DNA of 54,798 bases from an uncultured Fibrobacter sp. (GTDB taxonomy: Bacteria; Fibrobacterota; Fibrobacteria; Fibrobacterales; Fibrobacteraceae). A program made the translations under genes and the position numbers. The notes beneath the pieces are model-generated. The model ran no database searches. It saw only the letters and a program-made list of their open reading frames with translations, and was not told the DNA's origin. Positions 42,935 to 50,596 of this stretch are shown piece after piece (positions within the stretch are counted from its first letter, which is position 1; each line of letters starts with the position of its first letter). Location: NCBI GenBank assembly GCA_947165045.1, contig CAMUYW010000016.1, positions 1-54,798 of the forward strand, given 5' to 3'.

Positions 42935-44809
42935 ATGAAAATTTTGGACAAATTTATCGAATTTGAAAATTTTGCAAACAACCGTTTGCAAAAACCGTCA
43001 TTTTGCGTTATATTGTTTGCAACGGCGCTCTTTGCGCAAGAGTTCAACATGAACAATATGCCGCCTCCCGAAGCAAGTTTGCACTATTCTGCGGGAGCTT
43101 TGGCAAAGGGTTCGAGTGTCACAGTCGATGTTACCATTCCCGACAATTGGCATGTAAACGCGAACATTGCGGCTGATGAATTTTTGAAGCCATCGTCCAT
43201 CGAGATTTCGGCGCAAGGGATCCACTTTGGCGAACCCAAATGGCCTGAACCGATTAAGGAATACAGCGAAGCGCTTGACCTCGAGAATCTCGTTTTCAAG
43301 GGACACTTTCAAATCACGCTCCCCATCGAAGGTGTCGATAGCGGTTACGACAGCCTCACAACCTCGGCGACATTCCATTACCAAGCCTGCGACAATTCCA
43401 TTTGCCTTGCGCCATCACAAGTCACATTCGGAGTTGGCACTCTTAGCTTGAACAAGAAAAGCAATACGCCACCAACCTCGACCATAAAAAAAAATGATGA
43501 CCATTCCCAAAACACTTCGATAATTCCACAAGACAATGTTACCGAAGAAAGTTCTGCAAGCACACTGATTCTGCTTTTGTCGGCGCTGCTTGGCGGCATC
43601 ATTTTGAACCTCATGCCGTGCGTTTTGCCGGTTCTTTCGCTCAAGCTTTTTAGCCTCATCAAGCAAGCTGGCGAAAGCAGAAAGCGACTCCTTACCTTAG
43701 GGATTGCAACCACCACGGGCATCCTCACAAGTTTCTGGGTTCTCGCCGGCATTGTCGCAATAATCAAAGCCGGTGGTGGAAACGCAGGCTGGGGCATGCA
43801 ATTTCAAAGTGCAGGGTTCATCGCCTTCATGGTCGTGATCCTTACGGCATTTGCAATGAGTTTCTTTGGAGTTTTCGAAATATGGATTCCAGGGAGTGCA
43901 ACAACGCGCATGGATTTCACAAGCCGAAAGCAAGGCTTTGCAGGCGCATTCTTTACGGGAGCGCTCCTAGTGCTCCTCAGCACACCTTGTTCCGCCCCAT
44001 TCCTCGGAACCGCTATGGGATTTGCGTTTACAACATCAACTCCTGTACTGTTCTTATTCTTTACCGCCGCAGGCTTGGGACTTGCACTCCCCTACATGCT
44101 CGTAAGCGCTTTCCCGAAAGTCTTGAAAGTTTTCCCGAAACCGGGCGCCTGGATGGTCACGCTTCAAAAAATCATGGGCGTACTTTTGCTTGCCACCGTC
44201 GTTTGGCTTTTGTGGATCGTGCACGAACAATCCGGAAACTTTGGCGTCGGCATCTTCGCCGCTATTTCGCTATTGAGCATCGCCTTGAGTTTTGCCATTG
44301 GCAATATCGCTCCGCCGGGCGTTGCGTTCTACCGTGAAGTTCTCGCCGTTGGAGGTTCCGTCGTTCTCCTCTTTGTCATCTGGTTCGCATTTGCATCCCC
44401 AAAATACGAAGACGAAGTGGATGCGCGATTCAAGGCAAGATCAGTCCAGCTCGTTACAGAAGACGGTTGGTACCGCTACACACCCGAAGTTATTGAAGAT
44501 TTTGCCAAAGCAGGGCGCACCGTCTTTATCGATGCTACCGCAGACTGGTGCATCACATGCAAAGCAAACGAAGCTGCCGTCTTGAATCGAGAAGATTTTA
44601 AACGCGCCATGGACAGCTTAAACGTTGCCCTCGTAAAAGCCGATTGGACTCGCGAAACGCCTGAAGTCACAAAGCTTTTGCGCAGCATGGGCAAGTCCGG
44701 CGTACCGGCTTACGCCATCTACCCCGCCGGAGATCAAAGCAGACAAATTGTGTTGCCTGAACTACTCACCACCGGCGCAATCGTGGAAAAGATTGTTAAC
44801 GGCAAATAG
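42935..44809 (+). CDS. dsbD: Thiol:disulfide interchange protein DsbD
   Basis: 624 residues. A signal segment (LFATALFAQ) is followed by the periplasmic N-terminal DsbD domain (about 40-170, with CDNSICLAP). The central eight-helix domain (about 205-470) carries the redox Cys in NLMPCVLP and STPCSAPFLG. The C-terminal thioredoxin domain (about 500-624) carries ADWCITCKANE. It moves electrons from cytoplasmic thioredoxin to envelope proteins. The start is uncertain: a palindrome and a TTGCAA-17-TATATT pair lie inside the first 27 codons, so translation may begin later, for instance at a TTG before QKPSF. Its last codons are duplicated 4261 bp downstream. Confidence 0.93.
   Translation: MKILDKFIEFENFANNRLQKPSFCVILFATALFAQEFNMNNMPPPEASLHYSAGALAKGSSVTVDVTIPDNWHVNANIAADEFLKPSSIEISAQGIHFGEPKWPEPIKEYSEALDLENLVFKGHFQITLPIEGVDSGYDSLTTSATFHYQACDNSICLAPSQVTFGVGTLSLNKKSNTPPTSTIKKNDDHSQNTSIIPQDNVTEESSASTLILLLSALLGGIILNLMPCVLPVLSLKLFSLIKQAGESRKRLLTLGIATTTGILTSFWVLAGIVAIIKAGGGNAGWGMQFQSAGFIAFMVVILTAFAMSFFGVFEIWIPGSATTRMDFTSRKQGFAGAFFTGALLVLLSTPCSAPFLGTAMGFAFTTSTPVLFLFFTAAGLGLALPYMLVSAFPKVLKVFPKPGAWMVTLQKIMGVLLLATVVWLLWIVHEQSGNFGVGIFAAISLLSIALSFAIGNIAPPGVAFYREVLAVGGSVVLLFVIWFAFASPKYEDEVDARFKARSVQLVTEDGWYRYTPEVIEDFAKAGRTVFIDATADWCITCKANEAAVLNREDFKRAMDSLNVALVKADWTRETPEVTKLLRSMGKSGVPAYAIYPAGDQSRQIVLPELLTTGAIVEKIVNGK
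42970..43014 (+). promoter_or_regulatory. Palindrome and promoter-like pair inside the annotated dsbD start
   Basis: TTTTGCAAAC-AACC-GTTTGCAAAA (42970-42993) is a perfect 10-bp-arm palindrome. TTGCAA (42986-42991) and TATATT (43009-43014) are separated by 17 nt. Either this is an internal promoter with an operator, or the true dsbD start is further downstream. Confidence 0.5.
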
Positions 44810-44882
44810 CGTCATGTCATCCTGAGCAAGATGCCGCGAGGCATCGCGTCAAAGGATCCTCTAAACACGAAAACGCCCCGCA
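44738..44882. repeat. Left copy of the 145-bp direct repeat flanking the A+T-rich islet
   Basis: It covers the last 23 codons and stop of dsbD, a dispersed palindrome (GATGCC-GCGA-GGCATC, preceded by GTCATCCTGAG) and the first arm of the terminator. It is identical over its whole length to 48999-49143, offset 4261. After 44882 the copies continue with one- and two-base differences to about 44903. Confidence 0.97.
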
Positions 44883-44900
44883 TAAAGCGGGGCCATTTTT
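44872..44900. terminator. Bidirectional terminator between dsbD and the islet genes
   Basis: GCCCCGC-ATAAA-GCGGGGC with T-rich flanks on both strands (CATTTTTC on plus, GTTTTCG on minus). Confidence 0.82.
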
Positions 44901-44918
44901 CATATACAAACGTTAATT

Positions 44919-45722
44919 TCAATTTAATATAACACTTTTACCGCTAATAGTTCCACTATGTTCTATGGTTACCGTATAGCGACCATCAGGAACATTATCG
45001 GAATTCCAATTTAGGGTATTATAACCTAATAACGCATTTTTGCAAATAAATCTTGCAACAACAACACCTTCAGTATTTAAAATAGATACAACAGCTTTAC
45101 CCGCAGACTTAAGTTCAAAACCAATAACCGTACGAGTAAGCCCCTTTATTGTTGCTGACGACTCATTAACAACACTACGCGACTTTGCTTTTGGCTCAAA
45201 TTCATCTACACGATCTACATAGATTCCATTAAGCGATTTCGCAGAAACCCCCGCATCCGATTTTACAAGTTTTCCATTTTGCAACACAGCAACAAGCTGC
45301 TTGTTATTTTCAGTCGAACTTGCATAAGTTTCAATTTCCTGAACATTAAATTCAGATTTATTGCCATACCAAGCTTCAACTTGTTCACTTTCTAATTTTT
45401 TTACTGTAATTTGAGCTCGACGAAGAATTACCGAAAGAGTATCACCATCGCTTACAAAAGAAATTTCCAATGGCTTATTTTTTACCCCACGTAATTTTAC
45501 CTTCGATTCCTCAATAGTATTACCCTTAAGAGAAACTCCATCAACAGCAATTATGACATCCCCAACACGCATGTTACTTTCTGCAGCAGGAGTACCAGGA
45601 ATAACGCTTTCAATTTTTGCACCACCTTGTTCTTGCGAAATTGCAAGACCTATACCGCCAAAAGAATCCGAAGCATGGAGCGAAGGGACTAGCAAAAAAG
45701 CAACAAATAGAAATTTTTTCAT
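44919..45722 (-). CDS. Secreted PDZ-domain protein with FlgD-like/sorting-like C-terminus (islet gene 3)
   Basis: 267 residues. Signal peptide (cleavage near LHASD). Residues about 22-105 form a PDZ domain: GGIGLAISQEQGG, IPGTPAAESNMRVGDVIIAVDG. A middle part (about 105-190) is unassigned. The last 70 residues (AVVSILNTEGVVVARF, YNTLNWNSDNVPDGRYTVTI, SVILN) resemble a FlgD-like or type IX sorting-type module, similar to the tail of the 791-residue propeller protein. No protease domain is present. It lies 24 bp after the lipoprotein gene and is the last gene of the islet operon. Confidence 0.78.
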   Translation of the reverse strand: MKKFLFVAFLLVPSLHASDSFGGIGLAISQEQGGAKIESVIPGTPAAESNMRVGDVIIAVDGVSLKGNTIEESKVKLRGVKNKPLEISFVSDGDTLSVILRRAQITVKKLESEQVEAWYGNKSEFNVQEIETYASSTENNKQLVAVLQNGKLVKSDAGVSAKSLNGIYVDRVDEFEPKAKSRSVVNESSATIKGLTRTVIGFELKSAGKAVVSILNTEGVVVARFICKNALLGYNTLNWNSDNVPDGRYTVTIEHSGTISGKSVILN

Positions 45723-45746
45723 TTTTCAAATCCATTTTTATTTAAT

Positions 45747-46358
45747 TTATTTTTGTTTAGTAATAGTGAATACAATAGACGAGTCCCTATAAACAGCATT
45801 TGAACAGTATCGTTTAGTACCTTCATAAAAATACTCTCGACACATATCATCTTGATAAACACGTCCTAATGTAAAGCAAGTATCATCCTTCTGTATATCA
45901 ATTAAAAAAGTACTTCCATCATTGCTTACAAATGATTTTACTTCAATCTTAAAGGCATCAAGTATTTTCAGTTCTTCATTTTTATTCCATTCCCATTTTT
46001 TTTGAACAGTATCAACATTCAATTCAAAACTATATACATTTTCTTTTCCGTATTGACTATTCGCTTTATGAATGGAATATTTTCCTTTTTCAACTACAAT
46101 AGTATCCCCCAAGGAATCAGTCACATATTCTGTAAATGCGGAGTCTTTCTGCAAAACAAGAATTTTTTTTGCATTAATAGTTTTCCACTGCGCATCATCA
46201 TTTCTATGAAAAGTAAAATCATCAAATGTGTAATACGTTCCAAAGCCCACATCATTTCCAAAGCTTAACGGCTTTTGAACTTCAGAACATTCATAAAAGC
46301 CATCACAACCAAACATTATTGGCATTATTAGTATATTTAAATATTTTAGTAATTTCAT
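45747..46358 (-). CDS. Islet lipoprotein of unknown function
   Basis: 203 residues. Lipobox MFGC (Cys about 18), then a beta-rich mature domain with Lys, Asn and Asp in excess and no known family recognised. It starts one base after the stop of the 841-residue gene, so the two are tightly coupled. A periplasm-facing or surface lipoprotein directly behind a large secreted protein is a layout used by effector-immunity pairs, but also by adhesin-anchor pairs; the sequence alone does not decide. Confidence 0.7.
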   Translation of the reverse strand: MKLLKYLNILIMPIMFGCDGFYECSEVQKPLSFGNDVGFGTYYTFDDFTFHRNDDAQWKTINAKKILVLQKDSAFTEYVTDSLGDTIVVEKGKYSIHKANSQYGKENVYSFELNVDTVQKKWEWNKNEELKILDAFKIEVKSFVSNDGSTFLIDIQKDDTCFTLGRVYQDDMCREYFYEGTKRYCSNAVYRDSSIVFTITKQK

Positions 46359-46359
46359 T

Positions 46360-48885
46360 TTATGCTCCTATCCAACTTGTCATTTTGTACCAAACAAGTT
46401 CTATCCACTTAACAACATAGAAAATAGTATTCGTCGTACCTTCCATTATATTAGCAATTCTTTCTTGAATATCAGCAGGTGTATCATAATACTCCCATGA
46501 ATTAGCATTATGACTATCTTCATCATCCATGTAAATTTTACTATTAACGACATTCGAAGATGAATAATTAGCGAATACACCATATTTGGCATCAAACGGA
46601 TATTCTAATGTAGAATTTTCATCTGCAGGAACAAAGCAATATTCTAAAATTGCATTTTTTGTTACTGCACTAGGGCCTAAATTTTTAGTCGATCCATTTT
46701 TGTTGTTAGAATCTTCTGAATCATGATATCGTCGAAAAGCAAATGTACCTTCAGGACAATCAACATCCATTCTTAATACAATATAATCATAAGGAACTCT
46801 TGGAATTTGATTCCCAAAGTCCTCCATATTTAAAACACAATAAGTAAATCTAATTCCACCTCCGCCAACTTTTATTCCAGGAGGATCCATATTTCCACTC
46901 CGTATTTCGCTACCATTTTCACTATCCTCTAAATCCAAATAAAACTCCAGCATTTCATCACATGTAAAATTTAAATCTTTTTTTAATACAGCAATTTTAC
47001 TCGCCATAAGAGCAGGATTTTTTAATTCAATACAATCATTCCCTTTGGGACAATAATATTTTCCATCTTTATCCTTAAAAAATACAATTCTTCTTACCCA
47101 TGGACTTTTTTCAAGTTGCGCTTTATCATTAAAACCAATGCCTATATCAGCAAGTTTTTCATACATTTCCCTTGTCTCTTCACGAGACGGACCAACAACC
47201 TCTTCATTAACACACGTAAACCCCAAATCCCACTCACAAGATACTCGTAATTTCGGAGCATAAGCTTCACGACCAATTTTATTATTGTGATAATCCATTA
47301 CAGTAGCAAAAGCGTCCGCATCACTATTTTGTTCATGAGCATCTGTAAATCTTTTTGCCCAATTTATACATTCCGAAATATCATCAAATTGCGTTCCCGT
47401 CTCTCTACATATTAATGCATTCCAAACTGCGTGCCTAAACCCATCTGCACGATTATCCGAAGCATTGCCATCTTTCATTCCTCGTTTTTGAGCATAATCG
47501 TTCGCCCAAGCAGATGCAAAATCTGTTGCCCTCATCATTCCAGGGATTCTCATTGGATTATTTCTAAGAGCCCTAAATTCATCACCCGTCAAGGTTTCAT
47601 CAAACCATACTATATAAACATATTCCTTTTTTTTCGCCAATGAAGGCTTTTGCGAAATAATTTTTTCATCCAAAAAATAAGAATTCATTTTTAATCTAAG
47701 CAACTGCTCATAGATTTTTTTTACTTCTTTAAAATTAAGCACAAGAAATTGAGCATCTAAACCAGGAAATTTCTCCAATATTTGAGAAAAAGCCGTAGAT
47801 GTTCTTTCAAAATCTGGAACATTTTTAAATACAATTTTCTCCATTGAAACAACATCACCCCAATTGATTTGTTTATTGGCTGTTGGATCAACAAGGGAAG
47901 ATATAGGAACATCAAAATCATCTAACGAGAACCCATTTTCAGCAGCCAAAATTTTCTTTATATCTATAAAATCATGAATTTTAGGATTTCCAAAAACAAG
48001 CTTTTCATCAACATAAACAGGAATTTTCTCATTTGCCTGATAGCTAGCACTCACGTCTGCTAAAGCGTAGTCGTTAGAAGTATCGAATTTAGACCAATCA
48101 TCATAACGAACACCGAAAGACAAACCAGACTCATTAGGATAAATTGAGTTCGGTTCCAAGTTTATGTTTTTAACACTAAAATGCAATATCCACGTATTTA
48201 AATTTTTCTGTTCAATGGTCTGTGTTACATTAGCCAAATGCCATTCTTCTATGATTGGAACTTTCCCATTTTCAGAAGTAATCTCAATATCAAAATCAAA
48301 ATGATCTACAGGAACATTTCCTTCATTCTTAGCATATACTTGATATTTCCCAAAATTTTCTTCATTTTGCGACTTAGAATAAACTTTAATCACACATGGT
48401 TCTAGATTCAAATCATTTTCACTTGGGATACTCCCTGCCAACACATCTCCAGAAGAAGAAACAACAACAATTCTATCATTCAGCGAATTCGACTGATTAT
48501 TCAAATACGAGAAATCATCAACCTCATTCCAATCACTCCAATCAGAATAATGTAATCCAAATTGTAAGTAACCTCCATTTGGAAATTCAGTTCCCGTATT
48601 AACAGTTACATTTCCATAATCAATTTCCGCCCTATATTGATTAGCAGAAATTTTTTTAATAGAGACCACACCACCGGCAGTATAATAGGAATCTATAGAT
48701 ATATCTTTCGAATCAGTTGCAGAAAAATAGTAATAAACTTTAAAGCCCAATATATCACCATCATTATTCTTAAAATGTATATTAGGTATAGACTGATTTT
48801 TAGTTCCAGATTCAAAAGACGTCACGTCCACCGACGCAATTGAAAAGGAAAATAGCAAAGTGATAAACAAAGCAAGTTTTTTCAT
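46360..48885 (-). CDS. Large secreted protein with two CBM-like repeats and a DUF6973-like domain (islet gene 1)
   Basis: 841 residues with a signal peptide (cleavage near SIAS). Two related beta-sandwich repeats lie at about 20-155 and 165-300; each has a GLHYSDWS- or GVRYDDWS-type turn followed by a NDRIVVV- or IPVYVD-type strand, like CBM3/fibronectin-type surface domains. Residues about 425-545 carry a polar motif set, DGFRHAVWNAL (His485), TDAHEQ (His517, Glu518) and VMDYHNNKIG (Asp531, His533), resembling DUF6973. The C-terminal 290 residues are Cys-containing and unassigned. It has a strong SD (AAAGGGG) and a TTGACT-17-TATTAT promoter. It could be a toxin, a peptidoglycan or glycan enzyme, or an adhesin. 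Confidence 0.75.
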   Translation of the reverse strand: MKKLALFITLLFSFSIASVDVTSFESGTKNQSIPNIHFKNNDGDILGFKVYYYFSATDSKDISIDSYYTAGGVVSIKKISANQYRAEIDYGNVTVNTGTEFPNGGYLQFGLHYSDWSDWNEVDDFSYLNNQSNSLNDRIVVVSSSGDVLAGSIPSENDLNLEPCVIKVYSKSQNEENFGKYQVYAKNEGNVPVDHFDFDIEITSENGKVPIIEEWHLANVTQTIEQKNLNTWILHFSVKNINLEPNSIYPNESGLSFGVRYDDWSKFDTSNDYALADVSASYQANEKIPVYVDEKLVFGNPKIHDFIDIKKILAAENGFSLDDFDVPISSLVDPTANKQINWGDVVSMEKIVFKNVPDFERTSTAFSQILEKFPGLDAQFLVLNFKEVKKIYEQLLRLKMNSYFLDEKIISQKPSLAKKKEYVYIVWFDETLTGDEFRALRNNPMRIPGMMRATDFASAWANDYAQKRGMKDGNASDNRADGFRHAVWNALICRETGTQFDDISECINWAKRFTDAHEQNSDADAFATVMDYHNNKIGREAYAPKLRVSCEWDLGFTCVNEEVVGPSREETREMYEKLADIGIGFNDKAQLEKSPWVRRIVFFKDKDGKYYCPKGNDCIELKNPALMASKIAVLKKDLNFTCDEMLEFYLDLEDSENGSEIRSGNMDPPGIKVGGGGIRFTYCVLNMEDFGNQIPRVPYDYIVLRMDVDCPEGTFAFRRYHDSEDSNNKNGSTKNLGPSAVTKNAILEYCFVPADENSTLEYPFDAKYGVFANYSSSNVVNSKIYMDDEDSHNANSWEYYDTPADIQERIANIMEGTTNTIFYVVKWIELVWYKMTSWIGA

Positions 48886-48897
48886 TTCACCCCTTTT

Positions 48898-48955
48898 ACA
48901 ACATTTGTTGTGATTAATTACAGTATATAATACAAATTACCACAAACAAAGTCAA
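48898..48955 (-). promoter_or_regulatory. Promoter and palindrome of the islet operon
   Basis: On the minus strand TTGACT (48955-48950), a 17-nt spacer and TATTAT (48932-48927). ACAACA-TT-TGTTGT (48898-48911) lies between the -10 and the ribosome-binding site and could be an operator. Confidence 0.72.
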
Positions 48956-48998
48956 CACACTCGTTTGTACATAAACTTTTTTTTTACAAATCCTTTCC

Positions 48999-49070
48999 AG
49001 CAGACAAATTGTGTTGCCTGAACTACTCACCACCGGCGCAATCGTGGAAAAGATTGTTAACGGCAAATAG
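48999..49070 (+). pseudogene. Duplicated 3' fragment of dsbD
   Basis: The last 23 codons and the TAG of dsbD (VLPELLTTGAIVEKIVNGK end), without any upstream coding part. It is a remnant produced by the event that placed the islet and is not expected to be expressed. Confidence 0.92.
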
Positions 49071-49143
49071 CGTCATGTCATCCTGAGCAAGATGCCGCGA
49101 GGCATCGCGTCAAAGGATCCTCTAAACACGAAAACGCCCCGCA
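48999..49143. repeat. Right copy of the 145-bp direct repeat flanking the islet
   Basis: Identical to 44738-44882. On its left it begins abruptly in A+T-rich islet sequence; on its right it passes into the normal intergenic sequence next to the glycogen synthase gene. Confidence 0.97.
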
Positions 49144-49160
49144 AAAGCGGGGCCATTTTC
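49132..49160. terminator. Second copy of the bidirectional terminator
   Basis: GCCCCGC-AAAA-GCGGGGC; the loop has one base fewer than the left copy. It probably ends the glycogen synthase transcript coming from the right. Confidence 0.78.
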
Positions 49161-49206
49161 ATAAGCGAATAACAGTATCTTCCTACCGTCTACTGTCTAC
49201 TTCCTA

Positions 49207-50439
49207 CTAAACACGCTTGCCTTCGCGCTTGTAGCGTTCGATGCATTCCTGGTAGAAGTCATAAGTCTGCTTGGCAATCGTCTTCCAGCTAAACACGTCA
49301 ATGGCGCGCTTGCGGCTGACTTCACCCATCTTCTTTGCAAGTTCAGGATTTTCGAGAATCTTGTTGAGCTTATTTGCAAAGTCCGTCTGGAAAGCCTTCT
49401 GATCAGCAGGTTCAAAGTTCGTTGCCGACACAGCCTTGAGCGGCACAAGATAACCCGTTTCGCCATCAACGATGATTTCCGGGATGCCACCGACAGCACT
49501 TCCCACGACCGGCGTACCACAGCTCATTGCTTCGAGATTGATGATGCCGAACGGTTCGTAAAGCGAAGGTGTAGCAAAAACGGTCGCATGGCTATAAAGC
49601 ACGCGAAGTTCCGTATGCGGCACCGCATCCTGAATCCAGACAACACCATCGCGCGTTGCCTGAACCTTTTCAATCAAGCTCTTGCATTCATCGGCAAGTT
49701 CCTGCGTATCCGGCGCACCAGCGCAAAGCACCACCTGAGCGTTCTTGTCGATTTGCGGAATCGCTTGAATCAATTGGCTAATGCCCTTCTGGCGCGTAAT
49801 GCGGCCCACAAACAACACGAACGGACGCTTCGGATCGACGCCCCACTTCTTCAAAATTTCTTCGTCAAATGTCGGCTTGTAAAAGTCCGGGTCGATACCA
49901 TTGTAGATAACCTTCACACGGTCTTCCGGCACTCCGTACAACTTCATCACATCGCGCTTCATGCCTTCGCTCACGGCAATCACGCCATCGGCAGCTTCGT
50001 AAGCGGTGCGTTCAATCCAGCAGCTCATGTTATAGCCGCCATCACCGAGCTGTTCAGCTTTCCACGGACGGTGCGGTTCGAGCGAGTGCGTCGTAAGAAT
50101 AAGCGGGCACTGCAACAAACGGCTTGCTACCACGCCACCAAAATGGCTGTACCACGTATGGCAATGAATCACATCAATATCCTTGAGCGAAGACATCCAC
50201 TGCAAATTGATGTCCAGCGGCTTCAAAATTTTCTTGAAGCGTTCATCGGCCGGAGTGCATTCAAGCTTTTGGCTAAAGCCAATTGCACGAATGTTATCAG
50301 CATCATCGTTCTGCGGGCCAAAGCAACGGGCTTCGATGTGGCAGAGCTTGGAAAGTTCCTGACTGAGAAACTTGACGTGGATACCTGCACCGCCATAAAT
50401 TTCTGGCGGAAATTCATTGGTAAGAATAGCAGCGTTCAT
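49207..50439 (-). CDS. glgA: Glycogen synthase, GT4-type (GlgA/GlgM of the corynebacterial class)
   Basis: 410 residues from the ATG at 50439; the longer frame reaches into repetitive intergenic sequence. N-terminal donor-side start NEFPPEIYGGAGIHVKFLSQEL, then GVPEDRVKVIYNGID, FVGRITRQKGISQLI and the C-terminal nucleotide-sugar site PSLYEPFGIINLEAMSCGTPVVG with the EPFGI...E motif. This pattern is that of the short GT4-like glycogen synthases, not the classical GT5 enzyme. It makes alpha-1,4-glucan or maltose-1-phosphate-type product from ADP-glucose; the exact product is inferred. Glycogen storage also fits the CBM48-like gene at 20464. Confidence 0.88.
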   Translation of the reverse strand: MNAAILTNEFPPEIYGGAGIHVKFLSQELSKLCHIEARCFGPQNDDADNIRAIGFSQKLECTPADERFKKILKPLDINLQWMSSLKDIDVIHCHTWYSHFGGVVASRLLQCPLILTTHSLEPHRPWKAEQLGDGGYNMSCWIERTAYEAADGVIAVSEGMKRDVMKLYGVPEDRVKVIYNGIDPDFYKPTFDEEILKKWGVDPKRPFVLFVGRITRQKGISQLIQAIPQIDKNAQVVLCAGAPDTQELADECKSLIEKVQATRDGVVWIQDAVPHTELRVLYSHATVFATPSLYEPFGIINLEAMSCGTPVVGSAVGGIPEIIVDGETGYLVPLKAVSATNFEPADQKAFQTDFANKLNKILENPELAKKMGEVSRKRAIDVFSWKTIAKQTYDFYQECIERYKREGKRV

Positions 50440-50527
50440 AATACAGTAAACAGTGGTTAGGGGACAGAGGTTAGGAAGGTTTGTCCGCGAACTGTTTCCA
50501 CGGATAATTATAAAAAAAATTGGCAAT

Positions 50528-50561
50528 CAAAAAACGCCCCGACCGGAATGATCGAGGCGCT
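50528..50561 (-). terminator. Terminator of the first Ser-linker hydrolase gene
   Basis: On the minus strand, GCCTCGA..TCGGGGC is followed by GTTTTTTG. Confidence 0.82.
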
Positions 50562-50596
50562 TGGTGTTTGGAGTGTTTAGAATGAATAGCTAGAAG

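Larger units (their letters stand above)
44883..48998. mobile_element. A+T-rich genomic islet inserted at the dsbD 3' end
   Basis: About 4.1 kb between two 145-bp direct repeats. The sequence is visibly richer in A+T than the neighbourhood (long A and T runs, many Asn, Lys, Ile and Ser codons ending in A or T), while dsbD and glgA on either side show the usual GC-balanced codon use. It holds three minus-strand genes in one operon and no recognisable integrase, transposase or terminal inverted repeat. One extra repeat copy plus insert equals 4261 bp, as expected for single-crossover integration of a circle carrying a dsbD 3' fragment. Confidence 0.75.

Noticed and set aside
46360..48885. Frameshifted or degenerate gene in the A+T-rich islet
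   Set aside because: The frame is open for 841 codons with signal peptide, SD and promoter; A+T richness alone does not indicate decay.
44738..49143. CRISPR or integron interpretation of the flanking repeats
   Set aside because: Only two copies, 145 bp long, one of them coding; no array or attI/attC structure is seen.
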